Positions 6,847-15,800 of a DNA stretch of 28,670 nt are shown piece after piece (position 1 is the first letter of the stretch; each line of letters opens with the position of its first letter). The DNA comes from a virus. The translations under genes and the position numbers were made by a program. Where the stretch lies: IMG/VR virus record IMGVR_UViG_3300046804_001212, positions 1 through 28,670 of that record; one strand, 5' to 3'. The notes below the pieces were generated by a model. The model saw nothing but the letters and a program-made list of their open reading frames with translations, searched no databases and was not told where the DNA came from.

Positions 6847-8463
6847 ATGCCCAATGTGACCCCCGCCGAAATGTTCGGCACCAATGACCCGAAGGAACTT
6901 GCTCTCCGCACGGATGCGTTCAATGAGGCTCTTTCCAAGAGCCTTGAGGCTGCTGCTGTTGCTCAGACCAAGCCCGAGATTCAGAAGGGTTTTGGTCTTG
7001 ACCCCGTGTCGATCCAGACTCAGATCGCTGCCCAGCGCGAAATTCTGAAGGACATCACCGTTGGTGACGGTTCGACCACCGGCTCCCCGATTGGCACCGG
7101 ACTTGTTCCGTTTGACCTTGAGGCACCGGCCAAGTACCTCGCACCCCGTCCGACTCCGCTCCGTAACAAGTTGCCGCGCGAGAAGGGGCAGGGCACCAGC
7201 CGTCGTTTCAAGCGAATCACCGGAATCACCGGCTCGGGCACTGGCGGCGTGGGCAACATCCATCCCGGCATCTCCGAGACCACGCAGAACAACTTTGCTC
7301 CCGCTGGCGCAGCGAACGCGCTGTACCTTGCCCGTGGCAGCAAGATTGCTTATGCCGGTGACGACCAGATTGTTCCCTACTTCCAGTTCGGTCTGTCCGA
7401 CGAGATTTCTTGGCAGGCACAGTACGCCGGTCAGGGCTTTCAGGACATCCGTGCGCTGTCGGCACAGAGCCTCCTTTACTCGTCCATGCTGATGGAAGAG
7501 AAGATGCTGCTCATGGGTCGTGGCACCAACGCCGTGTTCACGGGTGCGCTTGCTGCCCCAGCAACGGTAACCCTGACGGCTCGTACCGCTGCTACCGGCG
7601 AGACCGCTCTTGGTCTCACCGACAAGGTGACTGTCTATGTCACTTCGGATGCAGGTGCGTTCGGTCAGTCGGTCCTTTCGGCTCAGACGGTTTCGGGTTC
7701 GGCACTCACCTCCGGTCAGGTTGTGGATGTCACCGTGTCGTCGGTTGCTGGCGCACTTGGCTACAACGTCTACGCCGCTCACGGCGCAAGCGCAGTCGCC
7801 TCGTCGTCCTGCTACTACCAAGGCCGTACCGGATCGCTGACCTACACCCTTCAGGGCACTCTTGCCACGACGGGTACCGCAGCGTCCACCGTTACCGCCG
7901 ACACTTCGGCTTATGCCAACGGCTACGACGGCATCATGGCTGTTGTGACCGGCAGCAACGCTGGTTACCGCAAGGTTCTCAACAGCGGTTTCAATGCCAC
8001 CAGCCCCGGCTCGGAGTTTCAGGTTGCGTTCGCCAGCCTCTACAACAGCGTGAAGGCTGACCCGGACGAGATTCTGTTCAACGGCACCGACCGCAAGAAC
8101 CTCAGCGAACTGCTGAAGAACAACAGCAGCACCAACTACCGTCTGACGCTTCAGCAGGACGAGGTTGGCAACGCTGTCATCGGTTCGGTCATCACCGCTA
8201 TCCAGAACGAGGTCACCGGCAAGGTCGTCCCGATGACGGTTCACCCGTGGATGCCGCAGGGCAACACCGCAATCCTCTCGTATACCCTTCCGATCCCCGA
8301 CACTCAGGTATCGAACGTCTGGTCGGTTGTCAACGTGCAGGATTACACCGGCATCAACTGGCCTGTTACCCAGTTCACCTACGAGACTTCCTCGTACTGG
8401 TATGGCACGTTCCTGTGCTATGCCCCGGCGTGGAACGGTTCGATCACGGGTATCTCTGCCTGA
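6847..8463 (+). CDS. Major capsid protein, HK97 fold with Fn3/Ig-like insertion
   Basis: A 538-residue capsid subunit. TTAGGAG at 6836-6842 sets the ATG at 6847; an upstream in-frame start at 6811 lies inside the protease gene. Residues 1-85 look like a helical N-terminal delta region, followed by the LVPFDLEAPAKYLAPRPTPLRNKLPR segment typical of actinophage HK97-fold capsids. Residues about 236-352 form a Thr/Ser/Val-rich insertion with strands such as VTVYVTSD and YNVYAAHG, resembling an Fn3/Ig-like domain. The fold resumes at GYDGIMAVV and ends with YTGINWPVTQFTYETSSYWYGT. Codons are more C-ending than in neighbouring genes, as expected for the most highly expressed protein. A hairpin follows the stop. 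Confidence 0.92.
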   Translation: MPNVTPAEMFGTNDPKELALRTDAFNEALSKSLEAAAVAQTKPEIQKGFGLDPVSIQTQIAAQREILKDITVGDGSTTGSPIGTGLVPFDLEAPAKYLAPRPTPLRNKLPREKGQGTSRRFKRITGITGSGTGGVGNIHPGISETTQNNFAPAGAANALYLARGSKIAYAGDDQIVPYFQFGLSDEISWQAQYAGQGFQDIRALSAQSLLYSSMLMEEKMLLMGRGTNAVFTGALAAPATVTLTARTAATGETALGLTDKVTVYVTSDAGAFGQSVLSAQTVSGSALTSGQVVDVTVSSVAGALGYNVYAAHGASAVASSSCYYQGRTGSLTYTLQGTLATTGTAASTVTADTSAYANGYDGIMAVVTGSNAGYRKVLNSGFNATSPGSEFQVAFASLYNSVKADPDEILFNGTDRKNLSELLKNNSSTNYRLTLQQDEVGNAVIGSVITAIQNEVTGKVVPMTVHPWMPQGNTAILSYTLPIPDTQVSNVWSVVNVQDYTGINWPVTQFTYETSSYWYGTFLCYAPAWNGSITGISA

Positions 8464-8475
8464 GTGATCTAAAGT

Positions 8476-8517
8476 GTGTGACCCGTCCCCAGTCCCCATC
8501 TTGGGGGCGGGTCACAC
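8476..8517 (+). terminator. Strong hairpin after the capsid gene
   Basis: A 15-bp stem with one G-U pair: GTGTGACCCGTCCCC (8476-8490) and GGGGGCGGGTCACAC (8503-8517), with a 12-base loop. It begins 12 bases after the capsid stop. No T-tract follows, so it may be an incomplete terminator or an mRNA-stabilising end that separates abundant capsid message from the connector genes. Confidence 0.75.
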
Positions 8518-8538
8518 GATGGGGAAAGGACAAACAGA

Positions 8539-8820
8539 ATGAGGTTATTGCCTCCCGATAAAGCCGTTCTGGAAACAGAAGTGCCGCGCGGTGTTGTCTA
8601 CAGAATGCAGAAAGATGGTTGCATTCATGCAGACGAACGTGATGTAAAAGCCCTACGACAAGCCGGTTATACCGCACCGTCGTTGGGTGGATTTGCCCGT
8701 GCCGATGGTTGGATATGTTCCGACTGTGGGCATCACGGCTATTTCCGCAAGTGCAAATGCGGTTCTGAGAATACCGTTCGTGGCGGCTCAGATACCCGTA
8801 CTGATACAGTTGATCTCTGA
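8539..8820 (+). CDS. Small zinc-ribbon protein
   Basis: A 93-residue protein with GGGGAAAGGA upstream of ATG 8539. Residues about 61-75 contain C-x2-C and C-x-C (CSDCGHHGYFRKCKCGSE), a probable zinc ribbon. The N-terminal half is a short mixed region with a KDGCIHADERDVKALRQAGY segment. It sits between capsid and head-tail adaptor, where many actinophages carry small conserved genes of unknown role. It could be a minor head protein; nothing shows an enzymatic function. Confidence 0.7.
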   Translation: MRLLPPDKAVLETEVPRGVVYRMQKDGCIHADERDVKALRQAGYTAPSLGGFARADGWICSDCGHHGYFRKCKCGSENTVRGGSDTRTDTVDL

Positions 8821-8832
8821 AAGGAGTGAGCC

Positions 8833-9720
8833 GTGCCGCAACAGGTTACTTTGACTAGCGCACTTGGTTCGCATCCTTATCTTACCAAAGACGAATACAA
8901 GCAGGCTCCAACCAGTGTTGACGTTGACGACTTTGTGGGCGGGGGCAGCATGGCCCTCAATGATGTTGAGTTGGAAAATGTGTTGGCCCGTGCGTCTTCT
9001 TGGATTGACTCACATTGCAATCAAGTTTTGGCTGCTACGGTTGATACAGAGACTTTTCGTGGTCGTGCTTCACGGGACGGATTTCTTCGTATCCATCCCC
9101 GCTACTCCCCTGTTGTAACCGTAGTCAGTGCTTCATTTGGTTCCAATCCTCAAGCAATGCAAACACTAGATGTATCTACTGCTTGGATTGAGGATTCCAG
9201 TGTGGTGTTTCCGCTGACTTTGACCAATGCTTCTTTTTTGGGACCAATCCAGTTTTCTCGTATTTATCAGCCGCTTGCCGAACAGTTTATTGAGATTACC
9301 TATGTCAACGGGTATGCCAACTCTTTGATCTCGTCTACTGCCAATATTGCGGATACGCAGATTTCTGTGTCAGACATGGTTGGGTTTGTTCCCAATCTAA
9401 AAGTCACTATTTTTGACGGTGTGTCTACTGAGATTGTTACGGTTGCGTCTACGTTTGTGCCAAACAGTGGACCGGGAACGGTCACTCTTGCTGCTCCTTT
9501 GATGAATGCTCATGCTGTTGGGGTTTCTGTTTCTGCGATGCCTCCGGCGATCAAGCAGGCTTGCATTTATGTAACAAACGTGATTCTGAAGTCTCGGGGC
9601 AATAGTGCGTTGGTAATGAATACGTTGACTGCAAGTCAGGTCATTGGAAACAATCCTGCTGTTGCTAATGATTTTATGCTTGCAGTAGATTTGCTCAGAC
9701 CGTTCAGGCGCATTCGATAA
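8833..9720 (+). CDS. Head-tail adaptor (connector) protein
   Basis: A 295-residue protein starting at GTG 8833 behind AAGGAG (8821-8826). The helical N-terminal part (LENVLARASSWIDSHCNQVL) and the TFRGRASRDGFLRIHPRYSPVVTVVSAS segment match gp6/gp15-like connectors that bind the portal. Residues about 155-235 are an inserted beta domain (ISVSDMVGFVPNLKVTIFDG, EIVTVASTF) ending at MPPAIKQACIYVTNVILKSRG, an arrangement frequent in actinophage connectors. The C-terminal helix ends in basic RPFRRIR. TAA and the next ATG overlap by one base. Confidence 0.82.
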   Translation: MPQQVTLTSALGSHPYLTKDEYKQAPTSVDVDDFVGGGSMALNDVELENVLARASSWIDSHCNQVLAATVDTETFRGRASRDGFLRIHPRYSPVVTVVSASFGSNPQAMQTLDVSTAWIEDSSVVFPLTLTNASFLGPIQFSRIYQPLAEQFIEITYVNGYANSLISSTANIADTQISVSDMVGFVPNLKVTIFDGVSTEIVTVASTFVPNSGPGTVTLAAPLMNAHAVGVSVSAMPPAIKQACIYVTNVILKSRGNSALVMNTLTASQVIGNNPAVANDFMLAVDLLRPFRRIR

Positions 9721-10208
9721 TGTCAAGAGCAACTGTTAGGGAAAGTTTGGTCAATTTTTTTGCGCCGCCAGCAGTTCCCGGCCTCAATAAAGTGTTTAGT
9801 TCATTTCCTAAACGAATTGAAGGAACGTGGTTCCGGTATGGTCAACCAGCCGGAACTCAGTCTGGTGCCGTTGGTGTTGTTGATATTGTTTCTGAGGTTG
9901 AGGAACGAATTGCTATAGGTGGGGAGCATTCGGGCAAGAAATGGGTGCATTATACAGTCGATCTTCATGTGTATTTGCATTCGGTTCACAAGCATTCTGA
10001 GGATGCAATGGCCGATTTTGATAGCGTCATAGATGCTTGTAAGGATAGGTTGCGGTCAGATAGACGTTTGGAGAATTTTCCTGTAATATTTGAATCCGGC
10101 GAACGCCTATTGATAGGACAGTACGGAGAACCTACTGTTCTGGAACAGGGAGCAACCGAGATTTGGGGAGTCATTCAATTTGAGGTATCGGAGGTCATAA
10201 CAACGTGA
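9720..10208 (+). CDS. Tail terminator / head-tail joining protein
   Basis: A 162-residue protein starting at a TAATG overlap with the connector gene. It has the alpha/beta layout of tail terminators: an N-terminal helix (VRESLVNFFAPP), strands around WVHYTVDLHVYLHSVHK, a helix SEDAMADFDSVIDACKDRLRSDRR, and a final strand IWGVIQFEVSEVI. Position after the connector and before the tail tube is the standard place for the ring that caps the tail and joins it to the head. The assignment rests on order and secondary-structure pattern. Confidence 0.7.
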   Translation: MSRATVRESLVNFFAPPAVPGLNKVFSSFPKRIEGTWFRYGQPAGTQSGAVGVVDIVSEVEERIAIGGEHSGKKWVHYTVDLHVYLHSVHKHSEDAMADFDSVIDACKDRLRSDRRLENFPVIFESGERLLIGQYGEPTVLEQGATEIWGVIQFEVSEVITT

Positions 10209-10399
10209 AGATCAAACTCACAGAGGAGCGATACTTCCCTACGCTTGGCATTCTTGCTCAGGCTGGTGATGAGGTTGATGTCCCCGAGAATGTGACTGAG
10301 CCAGCCCCTATTGCTGCCACCACAAATGAAGTAAAGTCCGGTGCAGGAAAAACTGCTAAGAATGAAACGGTGGTGAACGATGGCTCTACCCCGCAGTAG
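10205..10399 (+). CDS. Small hypothetical protein upstream of the tail tube gene
   Basis: A 64-residue protein starting at GTG 10205 in a GTGA overlap with the preceding gene. The first ~30 residues (MKIKLTEERYFPTLGILAQAGDEVDVPE) form a short beta pattern that resembles small SH3-like proteins common just before tail genes. The rest is a low-complexity tail rich in Ala, Thr, Asn and Lys. The last 20 bases overlap the tail tube gene. Function unknown. Confidence 0.6.
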   Translation: MKIKLTEERYFPTLGILAQAGDEVDVPENVTEPAPIAATTNEVKSGAGKTAKNETVVNDGSTPQ

Positions 10400-11396
10400 G
10401 TCATTTTTTGGGATCGCAAAGGACGCATCGCGTCCGACCGCTGGTGCTACTCCGTCGGCTACTGCGCCGTCGGACTATATCCCGTTTACGGCATTCAACC
10501 CGCAAGACGTTATCAAGTACCTAGACGACAAGGGTATCCGTGGGTCAATGACTGAGGAATACGATGTCATTCAGGGCAACTATTATTCCGAGATTGACTT
10601 TGGTGGCGATTTGTTCCCTGACACCATTGGCTACGTTCTTGGCGGCGTATTGGGCGACGTTACCTTTTCTGCTGGTACACCCAACTCACACACTTTCGCT
10701 TTGCTGAACTCGCAGGCTACCGGAGGCCAGCCACCGACGTTCAGCATCACCGACTACTATGCTGGTCTTGCGACCAGCGGTGGGACTGTTTATCAGCGTC
10801 AGTATGCAGGCTGTCAGTTCGCCAGCGTAGACGTAAAGTTCACTTCTGATGCGCTGATGACCTATTCAGCCAAAGCAATGGGTTACAAGTCAACTACGAC
10901 TACAACCCTCAGCACTCCGTCGTTTTCGTCGGTTACCCCACTCCCGTCATGGCTTGGTGCGGTCACTATTGATGGCACCTCGTCCGTTGTTCTTGCTGAT
11001 GGCAACGTCAATATTCAGCGAGCAGTTGAGCCGATCTTCACGATTGACGGCAACCAAGACCCGTATCAGTTGTTTGCTGGGCCGCTCACTGTCAGCGGTT
11101 CTCTCAAACTGGTATACGAGAACGATGCTTCGACTTACACCCGATTTGTGAATAACACCCGTGGAGCAGTCGTTATTGACTTTGTAAATGGGGCTGGGGC
11201 TACGCAGACCGAAATCAAGTTCACCATGTCAAAGTGTGCTTTCACGGTTGCCAAGATTGATCGCAGCAAGGATTTCATCGAAATTGATGTAACCTATAAG
11301 GCGTTGGCGAACACCACCGACAAGGGCACTTCGCTTGGGTACAGCCCGATCAGCGTCCTGTTGAAGAACACCAAGGCAACCGGCACATACGGCTGA
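10380..11396 (+). CDS. Major tail tube protein
   Basis: A 338-residue protein predicted to form the stacked rings of the tail tube. GGTGG upstream of ATG 10380 lies inside the previous gene. The sequence is beta-rich with Gly/Thr/Ser: DDKGIRGSMTEEYDVIQGNYYSEIDFGGDLFPDTIGYVLGG near residues 49-90, a later FTIDGNQDPYQLFAGPLTVSGSLKLVYEN segment, and IKFTMSKCAFTVAKIDRSKDFIEIDVTYKAL near the end. These strand patterns fit siphovirus tail tube proteins. Position directly before the frameshifted chaperones is the canonical one and makes the call firm. Confidence 0.87.
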   Translation: MALPRSRSFFGIAKDASRPTAGATPSATAPSDYIPFTAFNPQDVIKYLDDKGIRGSMTEEYDVIQGNYYSEIDFGGDLFPDTIGYVLGGVLGDVTFSAGTPNSHTFALLNSQATGGQPPTFSITDYYAGLATSGGTVYQRQYAGCQFASVDVKFTSDALMTYSAKAMGYKSTTTTTLSTPSFSSVTPLPSWLGAVTIDGTSSVVLADGNVNIQRAVEPIFTIDGNQDPYQLFAGPLTVSGSLKLVYENDASTYTRFVNNTRGAVVIDFVNGAGATQTEIKFTMSKCAFTVAKIDRSKDFIEIDVTYKALANTTDKGTSLGYSPISVLLKNTKATGTYG

Positions 11397-11417
11397 TAAT
11401 CAAAAGGATGGGGATTC

Positions 11418-11768
11418 ATGCGAATCACTATTAGTAATGGCTGGGTAGATTTCCGTGAACCGGAAGACGTACCCGAAAAACTGCGTCGCCGTGTCACGCT
11501 CCTTGCGTCACGCGCATCCAATCTGAACATTCAAGAAGGCGACACGCCATCCAACGACGATATGCAGTTCTATATGGACTTCAACGATGCTGTTGCCATG
11601 TGTTTGATTGAGCAGTGGGGATGGGATTATCCGGTCACGCTAGAGGGCTTGCAAAGCCTTCCGGGACGAGTGTACGACGAGATCATCAAATACACGCAAG
11701 GTATGGTGATGCGCTTGCTGCCGTCGTTTGCTGTTGACACGGACCCAAAAGCCCCTACCGTGAACTAG
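11418..11768 (+). CDS. Tail assembly chaperone, short form (gpG-like)
   Basis: A 116-residue protein with AAGGATGGGG upstream of ATG 11418. It is mainly helical after an N-terminal strand (ITISNGWVDFREPEDVPEKLRRRV). Together with the -1 frame product it forms the G/GT chaperone pair that holds the tape measure during tail assembly. It lies between tail tube and tape measure genes, as expected. The slippery site lies six codons before its stop. Confidence 0.88.
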   Translation: MRITISNGWVDFREPEDVPEKLRRRVTLLASRASNLNIQEGDTPSNDDMQFYMDFNDAVAMCLIEQWGWDYPVTLEGLQSLPGRVYDEIIKYTQGMVMRLLPSFAVDTDPKAPTVN

Positions 11769-11971
11769 GACGTATAGAGAACGCTCTGAAGGGGATGAGT
11801 GATCCCCGGTTCCCGTTGCGTCCCGAGTATCGGGATTATCAGTTGGCTAGAGAGTTTGGTTGGACTAAGGCTGAAATTGATGAGCAGCCTGCGGTTTGGT
11901 TAGATTGGCTTTTGGCAATTCATTCGGTGGCTCGCCAAGCCGAAATCTCTGCTTCTTACGGCGAAACTTGA
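11418..11971 (+). CDS. Tail assembly chaperone, frameshifted long form (gpGT-like)
   Basis: Translation of 11418-11750, a one-base slip back, then 11750-11971 gives 184 residues. The T part continues Asp-Pro-Lys-Ser-Pro and reads ELGRIENALKGMSDPRF, REFGWTKAEIDEQPAVWLDW, then a helix ending in SASYGET. The pattern W-T-K-x-E-I-D-E-Q-P resembles T domains of actinophages. The -1 frame has no suitable start codon of its own upstream of the conserved part. This is the classical lambda G/GT arrangement (established); here the heptamer and the open frame are directly visible. Confidence 0.87.
11744..11750 (+). promoter_or_regulatory. Programmed -1 frameshift site of the tail chaperone gene
   Basis: CCCAAAA lies in phase as C-CCA-AAA (GAC CCA AAA). 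A TGA in the -1 frame ends at 11737, just upstream, and the zero-frame stop TAG is at 11766-11768. Downstream, CCCCT (11752-11756) could pair with AGGGG (11790-11794), or GGGGAT (11791-11796) with ATCCCC (11802-11807); these are alternative structures. Confidence 0.85.
11791..11807 (+). other. Hairpin downstream of the chaperone frameshift site
   Basis: GGGGAT (11791-11796) pairs perfectly with ATCCCC (11802-11807) around a 5-base loop, within the T coding part. The GGGG could instead pair with CCCC two bases after the slippery heptamer, giving a larger closing stem. Either could influence frameshifting. Confidence 0.4.
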
Positions 11972-11983
11972 TAAGATCGCATC

Positions 11984-12823
11984 GTGCCCATCGAAATAAA
12001 CTATAAGATTGCCTATGATGCAATCGCCAATTTTACGGTCAAATTGGATAAGGCTGTCAAAGATCCGGCACTAGAACAATCCGTAAACCATGCAGTTCTC
12101 AATCTTGCTGAGGCATTTGCCAAAAAAATTCGCAGTCAACTAATGCGTTACGGCCCTCACAAGGGAGGCCGTTGGTCTTACAGACGTTTCAAGCCCTATT
12201 GGACTCCTTCTCCTCCGGGTCAGCCCCCGGCTCGTATTACGAGTGCGTTGTTGCATTCTATCAAAGTTGATAGCACGGGTATGCCGTCACAAACGGGGGG
12301 CATTCGTAGGGGCGGTGGTTATCAGATCAACTATGTGGGTGGAGGTTCTGAACTAATGCCCCGAACTTTCAAAATGGGTGATACTGGTTATCGGGCAAAA
12401 ACCTATTATGTGCAAGTTGGCAGTGGTTTGAATTATGCTGGTTGGCAGGAGTTCGGTAATTCTCGTATCCCTCCGCGACCGTTTATTGAACCCGCTTTTC
12501 GTGAGTTATTGACTACTTCTTGGTTGACTCATGTTCAGGCTGCGGTGGAAGGGGCAATCAAGGGAACAACTGGGTTTGAGGTGCGTTCCCGTCGTAGCAG
12601 TAAAAGCGGCTGGCAAGAAGGTTTGGCTTTGTTGGATATGCGAGATATCGAGGTTGCGCGCGCGCGTGTCAGAAATTTGACTCAAAGAATTGCTCGCGGA
12701 GGGGTCCGAACGGGCAGACAAGAGCGTCAAACAAGACGATTGATTTATGAAGGCCGGGTTCATTACGAAAATCCTGATGAGAGACAAGCATACATGGATT
12801 ATGGTGGCGAGTTTGACTACTAA
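11984..12823 (+). CDS. HK97 gp10-like head-tail/neck protein
   Basis: A 279-residue basic protein starting at GTG 11984, 12 bases after the GT stop, with only a weak ribosome site (TAAGAT). The segment NYAGWQEFGNSRIPPRPFIEPAFRELL around residues 148-175 is the hallmark of the HK97 gp10 family, in which a short Q-E-F-G-T motif precedes P-x-R-P-F. The N-terminal part has a helix AVLNLAEAFAKKIRSQL and SPPGQPPARIT. The C-terminal ~90 residues are an Arg-rich extension beyond the usual family length. In most phages this gene lies before the tail tube; here it sits between chaperones and tape measure. Confidence 0.8.
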   Translation: MPIEINYKIAYDAIANFTVKLDKAVKDPALEQSVNHAVLNLAEAFAKKIRSQLMRYGPHKGGRWSYRRFKPYWTPSPPGQPPARITSALLHSIKVDSTGMPSQTGGIRRGGGYQINYVGGGSELMPRTFKMGDTGYRAKTYYVQVGSGLNYAGWQEFGNSRIPPRPFIEPAFRELLTTSWLTHVQAAVEGAIKGTTGFEVRSRRSSKSGWQEGLALLDMRDIEVARARVRNLTQRIARGGVRTGRQERQTRRLIYEGRVHYENPDERQAYMDYGGEFDY

Positions 12824-12860
12824 GTAGTGTTTATTTTTGTGTTTGTCTACTAATATGTAG
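12811..12860 (+). repeat. Paired short repeats before the tape measure gene
   Basis: GTTTGACTACTAA (12811-12823) and GTTTGTCTACTAA (12841-12853) differ at one base and are 30 bases apart. Each runs into a small inverted repeat (CTACTAAGTAG; CTACTAATATGTAG). The DNA between is T-rich. It covers the end of one gene and the 51-base gap before the tape measure ribosome site. Function unknown; an operator or promoter-like element is possible. Confidence 0.45.
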
Positions 12861-12874
12861 GTGAGGAGGTTGTT

Positions 12875-15800
12875 GTGGCAGGAGAAGGCATACATATTCC
12901 GATTACTGGCGATGCCAGCGGTTTCAGTATTGCTATGGCAAAAGCCGCAGCAGCCGTCAAAGAGTTTGGTGAGGTAACCAAGCGATCTGGCGACTCGCAA
13001 GCATTGAATTTTCAGGCTTATGCCCAACGAGTTCAGTTTTACACACAGCAATATCGCACAAATCTGTCCACGGTCGCACAGATTTCGCAACAGTCAGCAC
13101 AACAACAAATCTATCATTTCAATCAGATCAATAAATCGTTGTATGAAACCTTTACTCGCGCCCCTCAATCCAACCTAGCCCAATATCGTGCAACGCTGAA
13201 CGCTACCCAGCAAGCACATCAGGCGATGGTGCAGGGGTTGAAGAAGCAGGGCGAAATCCTGACTCGGGAGTTTGAGCGGCAGGCTGATGCAGAAGCCAAA
13301 GTTGCTCGGGTCCGTGGCAATGCCGCCGTTCAATATCTTGGCTATGTTGACCAGTTGGTTGCCAAGTCCAATCAGTTGCGTCAGACACTAACCAAGAATG
13401 CTGAAACAGAAGCCGTAGCAGAACAGACCGCTAGAGCAACAGGTTTCCGGCAACAGTTGGATACTGCTGTTGCATTCCAATCACAAATGTATGATATTGC
13501 TAAGCGTGGTGCGGAGCAACGTCGTGCGTGGGCTGCTCAGGATGCGGCAGTAGCACAGGCGGCTGCTAAGGCGCAGCAAGATTTGGCTAGACAGGTTCAG
13601 ACTGAGGCGAGTGTTGCGGCCCGTGAAGCGGCTAGGGGTCAGCGTGAACACGCCGCAGCGTTGCGAGATGTCGGCCATATGGTCAAGGATTTGTTGAGCG
13701 GTAAGGGTTTGCCGTCGCTTATTACGCAAATGTTGGGTGTTGGTGCTGCGGGTGCCGGTATCTATAAAGCGTTTCAGATCGGCAGAAGCATTTATCGTAA
13801 GGTTGTTTACGATTTCAACGAACTTGGCGAATCCATTTATCGTCTAAAACTAACAACTGGTGATTCTACTGAATCTGTTAGCGCACTGCGTTACGCAGCA
13901 CAAATGGCCGGTGTGTCTTCACTCAGTTTGGAAATGCGTTGGGCACAGTTCTCTAAGGCCCTTGTCGGCAACAGCAAGCACGTTCGGGCACTTGGTATTG
14001 AATACAAATATCTGAATGGCACAACTAAGTCTGCTTTTCAGTTGATGGGTGAGGTTGGCGACAAACTTTCTCAGATGAGTGATGCCGAAAAACGTGAGGC
14101 CATTGCTCTTGGTTTGTTTGGTCGTGGCTTCAAAGACATTCTTCCTCTTTTGGCTCAAGGGTCCAAAGGCATGGAAGAATTCAGGAAACACGCCAAGGAT
14201 GCTGGGGTTATTCTCAGCGACAAAGATTTGATTGAGCAGCGTAAGTTTATTATTGCTCAACGAGAACTCAAAGCAACATTTGAAGGACTTGCATTCCAGA
14301 TTGGAAAAGCACTTGCACCTCGCCTTATCACATTTTTCAATGCAATTAGAGAAGGCGTGAGTTACATCATCAATTTTGTGAAAGCCAACAAGGATGCACA
14401 AACAGCGTTGAAGTTGTTTGGTTTGGCATTCATGTTTGCCGTCAGTCCTATTACAGCAATTATCGCGCTTCTTGGTTATTTGGTGCAACGATTTGAACCA
14501 TTCGGAGAAGCGTTGATCAACATTACTGGTGTGTTGGGCAATTTGGCTGGTAAGGGTTTGGCTGTAGCCGTCAAAGCATTTCAATACTTTTTGGATGCGT
14601 TTATTCTTCTGGTTGGTGGATTCCTCAAATTGGGTGAGGTACTGACCGGCAACCGTGTATGGAAGTTCTTTTTTGGTGACGGCGCACATGAGGCAATCAC
14701 TAATGCTATGGGTGTTTTGAGTACCGCTAAAGCCGGTATGGACAAGTTTATGGATGGTTTTGCTCAAACCGCTTGGGACAAGGGTGGTGATTATGCGACT
14801 GCGTTTGCCAAAGGGTTTGTTGGTTTGATGAAGAAACTCAAGTTCAAGAAAAGTGATTTGAACTTGGGTTGGCCGGAAGGCGGTCTTTATGATCCGTCTA
14901 TTCCCGGTGCTGGCGGTGCTGGGGGCGGGGGTGGCGGTCAGCGCAAACATCCGTTGCTTGCCTATTTTGAGAATCTTGTCAAACAATCTCGTGATGTGTT
15001 GAACACTTTGCGTGACAAGGCCATTCAGGTTCAGCGTGAGATGAAGCAGTTGGCTGACAGTACGGCTCAAAGTTTGGGTCGTGCCTTGTCGTTGCAGGAT
15101 GTTTCGTCGGCTGTCGGTATTTATTCTCGTCCGACTCGGCTGATTGCAATGTTCAAGAAACGTCTTGCCGATATGCGTGAGTATGTGGACAATTTGCGTC
15201 GGTTGGGTGCGATGGGTTTGCCGCCGGAGATGTTGTCTGATTTGGCAAATATGGGATTGGTGGAGGGTGCCCGTCTTGCCAAGACGTTGGTTTCTAATCC
15301 AACAATGATTCCGCAGTTTGCTGAGATTCAGGCACAGATTTCTGCCGTAACGCAGGAGGGTGGACAGGTTGTGAGTCGTGCGATTATGGGCCGTCAGGCT
15401 ACAGATGCTTTGTCTGCTGCTATGGCGGCTCAACGCAGGTTTCAGGATTTGTTGGGGTATAGCAAAAAGTTTGGGTATTCACCGTCGAAGACTGATATTG
15501 AGGCTGCGAGTACGAATATCAGTCAGCAGATTCAGATGGCTATTCAGTCGAATGCTGATCCTGCGGTGATTGAGCAGGCTATTGCTTGGGCGTTGAAGAC
15601 TGGTGCGCTTGTCTATACGGGTGGTCGTTATCGGGACAAGCGTGGAAAGGGATTTGATTGGTCGCCGTATGCGAGAATGACACCTTCTTCTGGTTCTAAT
15701 ATGATGCCAGATTTTTATGGTCCACCAGCACCCCCGTCATCTGGAACAATGTTTCAACCCAAAAGTGGTTTGCAGGGGCCGACCAAGCCGTATGAAAATC

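Noticed and set aside
6835-8499. Open reading frame of about 550 codons on the minus strand opposite the capsid gene
   Set aside because: It mirrors the capsid gene, has an Arg/Gly/Val-rich non-protein-like composition and arises from the codon bias of the capsid gene. The plus-strand gene has a ribosome site and recognised motifs.
13919-15433. Open reading frame of about 500 codons on the minus strand opposite the tape measure gene
   Set aside because: It lies wholly inside the tape measure gene, has no plausible ribosome site and a composition rich in Thr, Gln and Arg expected of an antisense shadow.
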